Shown: in pieces, positions 22,248 to 30,008 of the stretch
Layout of the letters: each line of letters begins with the position of its first letter
Position numbering within the stretch: position 1 is the first letter of the stretch
NCBI GenBank assembly: GCA_947174665.1
Contig: CAMWJV010000024.1
Coordinates: forward strand, 1-33,403
Source of the DNA: an uncultured Lachnospiraceae bacterium
GTDB lineage: Bacteria > Bacillota > Clostridia > Lachnospirales > Lachnospiraceae
DNA: 33,403 bases
Direction of reading: 5' to 3'
The notes under the pieces: generated by a model
What the model was told of the DNA's origin: nothing
Databases searched by the model: none
Seen by the model: only the letters and a program-made list of their open reading frames with translations
Translations under genes and position numbers: made by a program

Positions 22248-25058
22248 ATGGCATTTGATATGGAGCAGTACAACAGATGGCCGGCGAATCACAAGCACGA
22301 CAAGGAGCCCAGCAAGAAGATCATCGCTCTGGGCAAGAAGATCACGGACGTGGCGGCTCACATGATCGGTGGTGTGAAGGTGGAGGATCCGGAGTACTGG
22401 GGACTTGCGGAGATCATCACAGAGGAGATGGCGGAGGTAGGCCTCGCCATGAAGAAAAGGACGCCCTACACCTTCCCTGAAATGTGCAAATTGTGCAAAA
22501 TCGACAAGGCCGGGGAGGAGAAATTTCAGAAGCTTCTGGACGAGATGAGTTACATAGGCCTGCTGGAATATGATTACGGTTATCATTACGACCACAACGG
22601 GCGCACTCATGAGCAGACGGAGCGCAGATATGTTCTTCCTATGTTTGTGCCGGGCTCTGCGGAGCTGTTCAATATGGAGGAGCTTCCAGACAGAAGCAAT
22701 CCCAGGCTTCGGGATCATCCGGATGTGGCTTCCTTCTTTGAGCGCATGACCTTTATTCCCCTGGCGGGCGTTACTCAGATGGTGCCTCCCGGAGGCGCCG
22801 GTATTGGTATGCATGTGATCCCGGTGGAAAAAGCAATTTCCATGGAGAATCAGTCTGTGGATCTGGAGCATATCTCCTACTGGCTGAAAAAATACGAGGG
22901 CCATATCGGCGTAGGCCGCTGCTCCTGCCGTGCTTCCCGCAAGGTGCTGGGCGAGGGTGTTGCGGATGATGATTTCGGCTGGTGCATCGGCGTGGGTGAT
23001 TTTGCGGATTACTGCCGTGAGACAGGCAAGGGTCATGACATCACCTATGAAGAGGCCATGGCAATCCTGCAGAGAGCGGAGGAGAACGGCTTCGTACACC
23101 AGATTACCAATATCGACGGCGAGAACAAGATTTTCGGTATCTGTAACTGTAACGTAAATATCTGTAATGCCCTGCGCACCTCCCAGCTTTTCAATACACC
23201 CAACATGTCCCGTTCCGCCTATGTTGCCCATGTGGACAAGGAAAAGTGTGTGGCCTGCGGGCGCTGCGTAGAGTACTGCCCGGCAGGCGCTACCAGGCTG
23301 GGACAGAAGCTGTGCACCAAGGACGGCAAAGAAGTACAGTATCCCAAGCAGGAACTTCCTGATGCGACCAAATGGGGTAAGGACAAATGGGATCCGGATT
23401 ACCGGGATAACAACCGTATCAACAGCCACAAGACAGGTACTGCACCTTGTAAGACAGCTTGCCCGGCGCATATTGCCGTACAGGGTTATTTGAAAAAAGC
23501 ATCTCAGGGGAAATATAAGGAAGCCCTTGCGCTGATCAAAAAGCAGAATCCTTTCCCGGCTGTCTGCGGACGCATCTGCAACAGGCGCTGCGAGGATGCA
23601 TGTACCAGAGGAACCATCGACGAGGCAGTGGCCATCGATGCCGTGAAGAAATTTATTGCGGAGCAGGATCTGAAGGCGGAGACCCGCTACATTCCTCCTG
23701 TGGTGATTCCTGCCAGCATCCATATGGATCATTTCGATGATAAGATTGCCATCATCGGAGGCGGGCCCGCAGGTTTGAGCGCGGCATTCTATCTGGCGGA
23801 GAGAGGCTATCGTCCTACTGTCTTTGAGAAGAATGAAAAGCCGGGCGGAATGCTGCAGTACGGAATTCCCTCCTATAAGTTGGAGAAGAATGTTATAGAA
23901 GCTGAGATCGACATTATGCGGGAAATGGGCGTGGAGATCAAGACCGGCGTTGAGGTTGGGAAAGATATCACACTGAAGCAGCTGCGTGAACAGGGATATA
24001 AGGCATTTTATATTGCCATCGGCTGCAGCGCAGGTCGCAGACCCGGCGTGGCGGGAGACGAGGCGGAAGGCACCATGACGGCCATTGAATATCTGCATGA
24101 GGCAAATACAGGCAATACCTCCTACACCGGAAAAGTGGTGGTAGTAGGCGGCGGAAATGTGGCAATCGATGCCTCCAGAGTAAGCGCAAGAAGCGGGGCA
24201 TCTGAAGTGACCATGCTCTGTCTGGAATCAGAAAAGGAGATGCCTGCGTCTGCAGAGGAAGTCAGAGAGGCTTTGGAAGACGGTGTAACCATCAAAAACG
24301 GCTGGGGACCTAAGGAGGTTCTGACCGAGGACGGAAAGGTGAAGGGAATTGTATTCAAGAAATGTCTCTCCGTCTTCAATGCAGAGGGCAGATTTGCCCC
24401 CAGTTACGACGAGAATGATACCATTACCATAGAGTGTGACCGTATTATCTTTGCCATCGGCCAGAAGACCGTATGGGGTGATCTGCTTAAGGATGAGAAG
24501 GTGGAGTTCAACGGACCTGCCATTGTGGCGGATAAGCTTACCTTCCAGACAGGCCAGCCGGATATCTTCGTGGGCGGAGATGTATACACCGGACCGAAGT
24601 TCGCCATTGACGCCATTGCAGCAGGGCATTATGCATCGGAGTCCCTGCATCGCTATGTACATAATGGACACATGACCATCGGGCGCAATAAATGGGAGTT
24701 CAACGAACTGGACAAGGACAATATCCGGGTGGAAAGCTATGACAATTCTTCCCGCCAGATCGAAGGGCTGGATTCCTCCATACCGGAGAAATCTTTCCGG
24801 GATGCCCATCTGACCCTGACCGAGGAGCAGGTGAAAAAGGAGACCGCCCGCTGCTTAGGCTGCGGCGCTACCGTTGTGGACGAGAACAAATGCATCGGCT
24901 GCGGCGTGTGTACCACAAAGTGCGAATTTGACGCTATCACTCTGCATCGTGACAGGCCGGAGTGCACCACCATGGTGACAGCAGAAGACAAATTCAAGGC
25001 GATCATCCCTTATCAGCTGAAGCGCGCGGTGAAGATCGTGACTCACAAGAAGAGCTGA
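22248..25058 (+). CDS. Multi-domain Fe-S/FAD/NAD(P) oxidoreductase (GltD-like) with ferredoxin domains
   Basis: A 936-residue cytoplasmic electron-transfer flavoprotein. Order of parts: an N-terminal region (1-320) with cysteines C80/C83, C225/C227 and C246; a ferredoxin-like motif C334-x2-C337-x2-C340-x3-C344; a GltD-type Fe-S region starting C401 (CKTACP, then CGRICNRRCEDAC); FAD-binding IIGGGPAGLSAA near 500-511 with GGMLQYGIP; NAD(P)-binding VVVGGGNVAIDASR near 630; IFVGGDVYTGP; CLGCG at 869; and a final ferredoxin motif C882-x2-C885-x2-C888-x3-C892. It most likely passes electrons from NAD(P)H through Fe-S clusters to the activator or the dehydratase-like pair. The fused N-terminal part goes well beyond simple GltD. 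Start ATG after AAGGAGGA. Confidence 0.88.
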   Translation: MAFDMEQYNRWPANHKHDKEPSKKIIALGKKITDVAAHMIGGVKVEDPEYWGLAEIITEEMAEVGLAMKKRTPYTFPEMCKLCKIDKAGEEKFQKLLDEMSYIGLLEYDYGYHYDHNGRTHEQTERRYVLPMFVPGSAELFNMEELPDRSNPRLRDHPDVASFFERMTFIPLAGVTQMVPPGGAGIGMHVIPVEKAISMENQSVDLEHISYWLKKYEGHIGVGRCSCRASRKVLGEGVADDDFGWCIGVGDFADYCRETGKGHDITYEEAMAILQRAEENGFVHQITNIDGENKIFGICNCNVNICNALRTSQLFNTPNMSRSAYVAHVDKEKCVACGRCVEYCPAGATRLGQKLCTKDGKEVQYPKQELPDATKWGKDKWDPDYRDNNRINSHKTGTAPCKTACPAHIAVQGYLKKASQGKYKEALALIKKQNPFPAVCGRICNRRCEDACTRGTIDEAVAIDAVKKFIAEQDLKAETRYIPPVVIPASIHMDHFDDKIAIIGGGPAGLSAAFYLAERGYRPTVFEKNEKPGGMLQYGIPSYKLEKNVIEAEIDIMREMGVEIKTGVEVGKDITLKQLREQGYKAFYIAIGCSAGRRPGVAGDEAEGTMTAIEYLHEANTGNTSYTGKVVVVGGGNVAIDASRVSARSGASEVTMLCLESEKEMPASAEEVREALEDGVTIKNGWGPKEVLTEDGKVKGIVFKKCLSVFNAEGRFAPSYDENDTITIECDRIIFAIGQKTVWGDLLKDEKVEFNGPAIVADKLTFQTGQPDIFVGGDVYTGPKFAIDAIAAGHYASESLHRYVHNGHMTIGRNKWEFNELDKDNIRVESYDNSSRQIEGLDSSIPEKSFRDAHLTLTEEQVKKETARCLGCGATVVDENKCIGCGVCTTKCEFDAITLHRDRPECTTMVTAEDKFKAIIPYQLKRAVKIVTHKKS

Positions 25059-25077
25059 ACAGAAAGAGGAAAGTGAC

Positions 25078-25422
25078 ATGCATGAGCTTGGAGTAGTGTT
25101 CTATGTAGTGAAGGATGTAAAGCAGGTGGCGGAGGAAAACGCCGTGGAGAAAATAGCGTCCGTGACACTGCAGATCGGGGAAGTGTCGGGTATCGTGCAC
25201 GAGTATCTGATTGACTGCTGGAACTGGGCCAGAAAAAAGGAAGCTGTCATGGAAGAGGCTGAACTTTTGATAGAGCAGATCGACGCGGTTTCCTTCTGCG
25301 AGGAATGCGGGAAGGAGTACTCTACGGTGCAGTATGCGAAAATCTGCCCTCACTGCGGCAGCGAGCATACTTATCTGGCGCGGGGGAATGAATTTCTGAT
25401 CAAGGAGATTGCCGTGTATTAG
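25078..25422 (+). CDS. hypA: HypA/HybF nickel metallochaperone
   Basis: A 114-residue nickel chaperone that hands nickel on with HypB. It begins MHELGVV, with the essential His2 and Glu3 of the nickel site, and carries the zinc ribbon C74-x2-C77 and C90-x2-C93 (FCEECGKEY, KICPHCGSE). Length is normal. The ATG at 25078 has a GAGGAAAG ribosome-binding site and sits 19 bases after the flavoprotein gene. It closes the cluster that opens with hypB, about 8.5 kb upstream. hypC, hypD, hypE, hypF and hydrogenase subunits are absent from the window. A bidirectional terminator follows. Confidence 0.93.
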   Translation: MHELGVVFYVVKDVKQVAEENAVEKIASVTLQIGEVSGIVHEYLIDCWNWARKKEAVMEEAELLIEQIDAVSFCEECGKEYSTVQYAKICPHCGSEHTYLARGNEFLIKEIAVY

Positions 25423-25461
25423 CCCAAACCGGCAGAAGCAGGCAGCAGAGAAATGAAAAAG

Positions 25462-25499
25462 TGACGCATGATGCTGAATTCGGCATCATGCGTCATTTC
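25462..25499. terminator. Strong (possibly bidirectional) terminator between hypA and the opp operon
   Basis: A perfect 13-bp stem, TGACGCATGATGC (25462-25474) with its complement at 25483-25495, and a short loop (TGAATTCG). TTTCT follows on the plus strand and the run TTTTTCATTTC follows on the minus strand, so it can serve both converging transcripts. Confidence 0.85.
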
Positions 25500-25521
25500 T
25501 GTGTGCTTATCCGTTCCGGCT

Positions 25522-26550
25522 TTAGTCAGCCGGGGATTGTGTCTTTGCGTTCTCGTCATAGGTAAAGCCGCGCAGATTCAGTTCCTTTGCCCTGTGGCAT
25601 GCGCAGAGGCGTCCGTCAGGCATCTCCGCGAGCTCCGGCGAGTCTGTCTTGCATTTATCGATGCAGTAACGGCATCTCTCATGGAAATAACAGCCGCTTG
25701 GCGGGTTGGCAGGGTTAGGAATTTCACCCTTCAAAGGGATACGATCCATCTGAATGGTGGGATCCGCCACAGGCACCGCGGAGAGCAATGCTTCCGTATA
25801 GGGGTGCATGGGCTTTTCAAACAGGTCTTCCGCCGGCGCAAATTCCACCATCCTGCCCAGATACATGACGCCCACCTTGTCTGAAATATGCTCCACCACC
25901 GAAAGGTCATGGCTGATAAACAGATAGGTAAGCTTCAGTTCCTTCTGCAGATCCCGCAGCAGGTTGATGACCTGCGCCTGGATGGATACGTCAAGGGCGG
26001 AAACGGCCTCATCACAGACGATGATCTGAGGCTCGATCACCAGTGCCCTGGCAATGCCGATACGCTGGCGCTGCCCTCCGGAAAAGGCGTGGGGATAACG
26101 CATCAGGTACATGGGGTTTAAGCCCACCTTCTCCGCCATCGCCTTTGCCCGCTGATCCATCTCGTCTTTGGACATTTTGGGAAAGTTGGCCTTTAACGGC
26201 TCCTTGATAATGTCGAGAACAGTCATTCTCGGGTCAAGAGAGGAGTAAGGATCCTGGAAGATCATCTGGATTTCCTTACGGATCTCTTTCATTTTCTTTT
26301 TGTCTACTTTCAGGAAGTCCAGTTCCTCACCGCTCTTTGTGCGATAGAAAACTTCGCCCTCGGAAGCGTTATAGGCGCGGACGATACAGCGGCCCAGCGT
26401 TGTCTTGCCGCAGCCGGATTCGCCTACGATACCGATGGTCTCACCGGGTTTTACGCTGAAGCTGACATCAGTTACAGCCTTTACCGTAACACCCTTGGAT
26501 GTAAAACGTTTATGCAGTCCCTTGACTTCCATAATATTGTCTTTGTTCAT
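25522..26550 (-). CDS. oppF: Opp-type ABC transporter ATP-binding protein (OppF-like)
   Basis: A 342-residue ATPase of the oligopeptide/nickel family. Motifs: Walker [11 protein letters not shown] loop in [11 protein letters not shown], signature SGGQRQR, Walker [13 protein letters not shown] and switch histidine in ISHDLSVV. It has the family's C-terminal extension with a cysteine cluster ([17 protein letters not shown]). The ATG overlaps the TGA of the preceding oppD-like gene (ATGA, 26547-26550). It is the last gene of a minus-strand run that also encodes a binding protein, two permeases and a second ATPase. The substrate may be an oligosaccharide or an oligopeptide; see the binding-protein entry. 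Confidence 0.93.
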   Translation of the reverse strand: MNKDNIMEVKGLHKRFTSKGVTVKAVTDVSFSVKPGETIGIVGESGCGKTTLGRCIVRAYNASEGEVFYRTKSGEELDFLKVDKKKMKEIRKEIQMIFQDPYSSLDPRMTVLDIIKEPLKANFPKMSKDEMDQRAKAMAEKVGLNPMYLMRYPHAFSGGQRQRIGIARALVIEPQIIVCDEAVSALDVSIQAQVINLLRDLQKELKLTYLFISHDLSVVEHISDKVGVMYLGRMVEFAPAEDLFEKPMHPYTEALLSAVPVADPTIQMDRIPLKGEIPNPANPPSGCYFHERCRYCIDKCKTDSPELAEMPDGRLCACHRAKELNLRGFTYDENAKTQSPAD

Positions 26551-27608
26551 TCTTTGCCAGCCTCCTCTTTGTTCAGGATAGCCTCCACTTTTGCCCGCTG
26601 GGCCTTGCAGGCCTCGTGAGGGCAGTTAAAACAGGCAATTTTGTGTCCGGGGGCAATTTCGGTCAGCTCCGGCTCCGCTCTGTTGCAGAGTCCTTCGATA
26701 CGAACGTCGCAGCGGTCATAGAACCCGCAGGCCTTCGGCAGGTTCATGGCAAGAGGAACCGTGCCCTCGATGGAGAACAGTCGCTCCTCCTTCTTGGAGC
26801 CGATCTTATGGACGGAGCCGATCAGACCTCTTGTATAGGGATGCTGGGGATTTGCGTAAATCTCCGATGCATCCGCACTCTCCACAATTTTGCCGAGATA
26901 CATAACCGCCACTCTGTCGCACATTTTTGCAACCACGCCAAGGTCATGGGTGATGAAGAGGATTGCCATGTTAAAGTCCTTTTGGAGTTCCTTCATCAGC
27001 TCCAGAATCTGTGCCTGAATGGTCACGTCCAGAGCCGTGGTGGGCTCGTCGGCAATCAGCATTTTCGGATTACACACCAGTGCCATGGCAATCAGGGCAC
27101 GCTGCAGCATACCGCCGGAAAACTCATGGGGATACTGGTTGTAACGCTTTTCCACATTGGCGATACCAACCTTGCGCATCACTTCCATGGATATTTCTTT
27201 GGATTTCTTTTTGTCCTTTGTGATATGAAGCCGTGTGGCTTCATTAATCTGGTTGCCGATGGTATACATCGGAGAAAAGGCAACCATGGGCTCCTGGAAG
27301 ATCATGGAGATTTCCTTGCCCCGGATGGAGCGGATTTCCTGACCCTTCTGGTCCAGTGAAAGGAGATCCACCTTGCCTAAGCCCTCCGAATCAAACATAA
27401 TCTGTCCGCTGGGCACGCATTTTTTGTCATTGATGCCGAGGATTGCTTTGCAGGTCAGGGATTTGCCACAGCCTGACTCACCTACCAGACCCAGTGTTTC
27501 GCCCTTTTTCATCTCAAAGTTTACGCCCCGGACGGCTGTCAGAAGTCCCTCCGTCATATGAATGTCAACATGGAGGTCTTTGACTTCAAGAATATTATCT
27601 TTGTTCAT
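26547..27608 (-). CDS. oppD: Opp-type ABC transporter ATP-binding protein (OppD-like)
   Basis: A 353-residue ATPase, partner of the OppF-like subunit. Motifs: Walker [10 protein letters not shown] loop in [18 protein letters not shown] signature, Walker [13 protein letters not shown], switch histidine in ITHDLGVV. A cysteine-bearing C-terminal tail ([25 protein letters not shown]) could bind Fe-S, as proposed for some dipeptide transporter ATPases. The ATG at 27606-27608 follows GAGAGGAAAA; a longer frame upstream to 27644 is not supported by similarity. A small hairpin (GCCGC/GCGGC, 27624-27637) lies in the 51-base gap to the permease. Confidence 0.93.
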   Translation of the reverse strand: MNKDNILEVKDLHVDIHMTEGLLTAVRGVNFEMKKGETLGLVGESGCGKSLTCKAILGINDKKCVPSGQIMFDSEGLGKVDLLSLDQKGQEIRSIRGKEISMIFQEPMVAFSPMYTIGNQINEATRLHITKDKKKSKEISMEVMRKVGIANVEKRYNQYPHEFSGGMLQRALIAMALVCNPKMLIADEPTTALDVTIQAQILELMKELQKDFNMAILFITHDLGVVAKMCDRVAVMYLGKIVESADASEIYANPQHPYTRGLIGSVHKIGSKKEERLFSIEGTVPLAMNLPKACGFYDRCDVRIEGLCNRAEPELTEIAPGHKIACFNCPHEACKAQRAKVEAILNKEEAGKE

Positions 27609-27659
27609 TTTTCCTCTCATTCCGCCGCGCAAGCGGCATTTCAATATTTGGAAGCAGGT

Positions 27660-28787
27660 TTACTTGTAAGGGTCTGCTGCATCACGTATTCCGTCGCCGA
27701 GGAAGTTAAATGCAAGCACTGCGATCGTCACGAAGATGATCGGTATCAGCTTGTGAGGATTACTTGCAACGTCAGTGACGGAGCTTGCCTCCTGGAGCAG
27801 TACGCCCCAGCTGGTTGCGGGAGACTTAATGCCCAGTCCTAAATAGGACATGGACGTCTCACCCACGATGGAGCCCGGAATGCCGAGAGTGATTGAAACG
27901 ATAAGATAACTCATAAAGCCGGGAACCAGATGCTTCCATATGATCTTCCATGTGGATACGCCGGAGAGCCTTGCCGCCATAACATAATCCTCATTCTTGA
28001 GGGACAGGAACTTTCCGCGCACCACCCGGGCCATGCCGGTCCAGTTGATAAAGGAGAGAATAATCGTTATGTACAGATACATCTTTACGGTGGAGATTCC
28101 GGGAGGTATCGCCGCGGAAAGAGCCATCCAGAGAGGAATCTGAGGAACGGCGCCGATCACCTCAATGATTCTTTGGATCACAATATCTACTGCTCCGCCA
28201 AAGTATCCTGAAATGGAACCGATAGTGACGCCCAGGAAGAAGCTGATGATAGCGCTGGCAAACGGAATGGTCAGGGAGATTCTGCTTCCGAGAAGAATCC
28301 GGGAGAAAATATCCCGTCCCAGGGAGTCAGTTCCGAAGAGCATAACCTTTGCGCCGGTTCCGCCGCCCGATCCTCCGTTTACGCCGAAGAGATGGATGTC
28401 ACAGGGAATCAGTCCCAGAATTTTGTATTCCGAGCCGTGGACGAAAAATTTAATTTTGTAATACTCAGAGGTATCCTCTGTGATCTTCACGGAAAAATCC
28501 GTCCTGTCAATGGTCTTTTCAAGCTTGTAAACAAAGGGGCCTATAAATTCTCCCTCATGAGTCCAGTGGATTTTGGATGGGGCACTGTCCTTGTACAGGG
28601 CATCAAATTCGTCCAGCGAATAGGGTGCCAGAAAATCCGCGAACAGAGCTCCCAGATATAAGATCAGGAGAATGAGCATGGAAAGCTTTGCCAGCTTGTG
28701 CTTTTTAAGCTTTCTGCCCATCAGTGTCCACTGGGAGGCAAGATAATAATCTTCGTTTGTTTTCTGATTCTGCTTCTTTTTCCACAT
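27660..28787 (-). CDS. oppC: Opp-type ABC transporter permease (OppC-like)
   Basis: A 375-residue membrane subunit. An initial membrane helix (about 33-53) is followed by a roughly 100-residue extracellular region (EFIGPFVYKLEKT, then IKFFVHG) leading to the family's HLFGV...LFGTDSLGRDIFSRIL segment. Five more helices follow, with the coupling-loop pattern ARVVRGKFLSLKNEDYVMAARLSG. The C-terminal LAFNFLGDGIRDAADPY is typical. The long insert before the HLFGV segment is common in transporters of this type that carry sugars. The start codon overlaps the oppB stop by one base (TAATG). Confidence 0.92.
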   Translation of the reverse strand: MWKKKQNQKTNEDYYLASQWTLMGRKLKKHKLAKLSMLILLILYLGALFADFLAPYSLDEFDALYKDSAPSKIHWTHEGEFIGPFVYKLEKTIDRTDFSVKITEDTSEYYKIKFFVHGSEYKILGLIPCDIHLFGVNGGSGGGTGAKVMLFGTDSLGRDIFSRILLGSRISLTIPFASAIISFFLGVTIGSISGYFGGAVDIVIQRIIEVIGAVPQIPLWMALSAAIPPGISTVKMYLYITIILSFINWTGMARVVRGKFLSLKNEDYVMAARLSGVSTWKIIWKHLVPGFMSYLIVSITLGIPGSIVGETSMSYLGLGIKSPATSWGVLLQEASSVTDVASNPHKLIPIIFVTIAVLAFNFLGDGIRDAADPYK

Positions 28788-29890
28788 TATCTGCCACCTC
28801 CTGAATAACGGATTCTCGGGTCAAGGAATGCCAATGCGATATCGGAGAACAGAACACCGATGACCACTAGAACTGCCTGAACCATTACGATAGCTCCCGC
28901 CAGGTACATATCCTGAGCCTGAAGGGCTTTAAAGAGCACGGGTCCCTGAATCTGCATGTTCAGCACCATGGCAGTCACCGTGGAGCCGGAAAACAGGCTT
29001 GAGAGAACGCCGCCCAGTCCGGAGACGGTGGGGTTGATGGCCGCGCGGAAACAGTATTTCATGATAATGGTCCGTTCCGGCACACCCTTTGCCCTTGCCG
29101 TCAGGGTATACTGTCTGGCAACCTCATCCAGCATCTGGGCACGCACAGAGCGGATGATACCGCAGGTGCCGCTGGTGCCGATGACGATGATGGGGATGAT
29201 CATTCTCTTTAAGAATTCTCCGAAATTATATAAATGAACGCCGTTTTGCAGCATTTCCTGTGAGAACAAACCTACATTTGCGTTTCCTGTCCATTTATAG
29301 GACAGATACATCAGCACGATTGCCAGAATAAAGTTCGGTATTGCCGCCCCCAGAAATCCTATAATGGAAGAGATGTAATCCCCCACGGAATATTGGTGGG
29401 TGGAGGCATAGACAGCGATGGGCAGGGATACTGCGTACTGGAAGATCATAATGATCGCTGTGACCAGAATGGTAAGACCGAGCCGGTCATTGACCACATC
29501 CCAGACATCCCGCCCGTAGGCAAACGAATACTTCCAGTTGTGATGTGAGCCATATAGTCTGTAATAAGTGGAATCCGTCGGAGTCCAGATAATGTCTTTG
29601 ATCCATTTGAAGTACTGCTGATACACGGGCAGGTCGAGCCCGTAATCTGCACGAAGGGATGCTGCGTAATCCGCATCCACAAATTCTCCTTCCGATGCAA
29701 GCGCCGCAATATGGGCGGACACATAATCACCGGGAGGCAGCTGGATAACGAAGAAAACCAAAACCGAGATTAAAAGCAATGTGGGAATGAACATCAGAAG
29801 ACGTTTCACTATGTATTGGACGAGGTCTTTTTTGAAGAAATCGCCCACAGCCTTCATCGGGGTTTTCTTCGGGACGTTTTTTTCTTCCAT
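28787..29890 (-). CDS. oppB: Opp-type ABC transporter permease (OppB-like)
   Basis: A 367-residue membrane subunit. After a cytoplasmic N-terminus come the first helix (RLLMFIPTLLLISVLVFFVIQLPPGDYV, split here only for description), a long outside loop (about 60-135) and five helices with the coupling loop RAQMLDEVARQYTLTARAKG. The C-terminal FLDPRIRY is diagnostic of the family. The usual GDFG segment is replaced by an aromatic YSFAYGRDVWDV stretch, seen in carbohydrate-linked members. A GGGAGTTT ribosome-binding site precedes the ATG. Three hairpins separate it from the binding-protein gene. Confidence 0.92.
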   Translation of the reverse strand: MEEKNVPKKTPMKAVGDFFKKDLVQYIVKRLLMFIPTLLLISVLVFFVIQLPPGDYVSAHIAALASEGEFVDADYAASLRADYGLDLPVYQQYFKWIKDIIWTPTDSTYYRLYGSHHNWKYSFAYGRDVWDVVNDRLGLTILVTAIIMIFQYAVSLPIAVYASTHQYSVGDYISSIIGFLGAAIPNFILAIVLMYLSYKWTGNANVGLFSQEMLQNGVHLYNFGEFLKRMIIPIIVIGTSGTCGIIRSVRAQMLDEVARQYTLTARAKGVPERTIIMKYCFRAAINPTVSGLGGVLSSLFSGSTVTAMVLNMQIQGPVLFKALQAQDMYLAGAIVMVQAVLVVIGVLFSDIALAFLDPRIRYSGGGR

Positions 29891-29916
29891 TAGAAACTCC
29901 CTTTCTTAAATAGAAA

Positions 29917-30008
29917 CCGGAGGCGGGGAACCGGGTTCCCCGCCTCCGGAGGTCAGTCTTGCTGCTGAAGAATGCTTTGCATTCTTCTAATTGCCATTTA
30001 TGGCAATT
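29917..30008 (-). repeat. Three consecutive hairpins between the oppA-like and oppB-like genes
   Basis: Perfect stems: CCGGAGGCGGGGAA (29917-29930) with its complement at 29936-29949; GAAGAATGC (29967-29975) with GCATTCTTC (29979-29987), loop TTT; AATTGCCAT (29989-29997) with ATGGCAATT (30000-30008). The last ends on the binding-protein stop codon. Read on the minus strand, the GC-rich stem is followed by TTTCTATTT. They probably stabilise the binding-protein mRNA and let only part of transcription through, giving excess binding protein over permease. Confidence 0.7.

Noticed and set aside
22164-24098. 644-residue open frame on the minus strand
   Set aside because: It is the antisense shadow of the Fe-S/FAD oxidoreductase gene, whose motifs are unmistakable; the antisense protein is Leu/His/Arg-rich with no recognisable domain.
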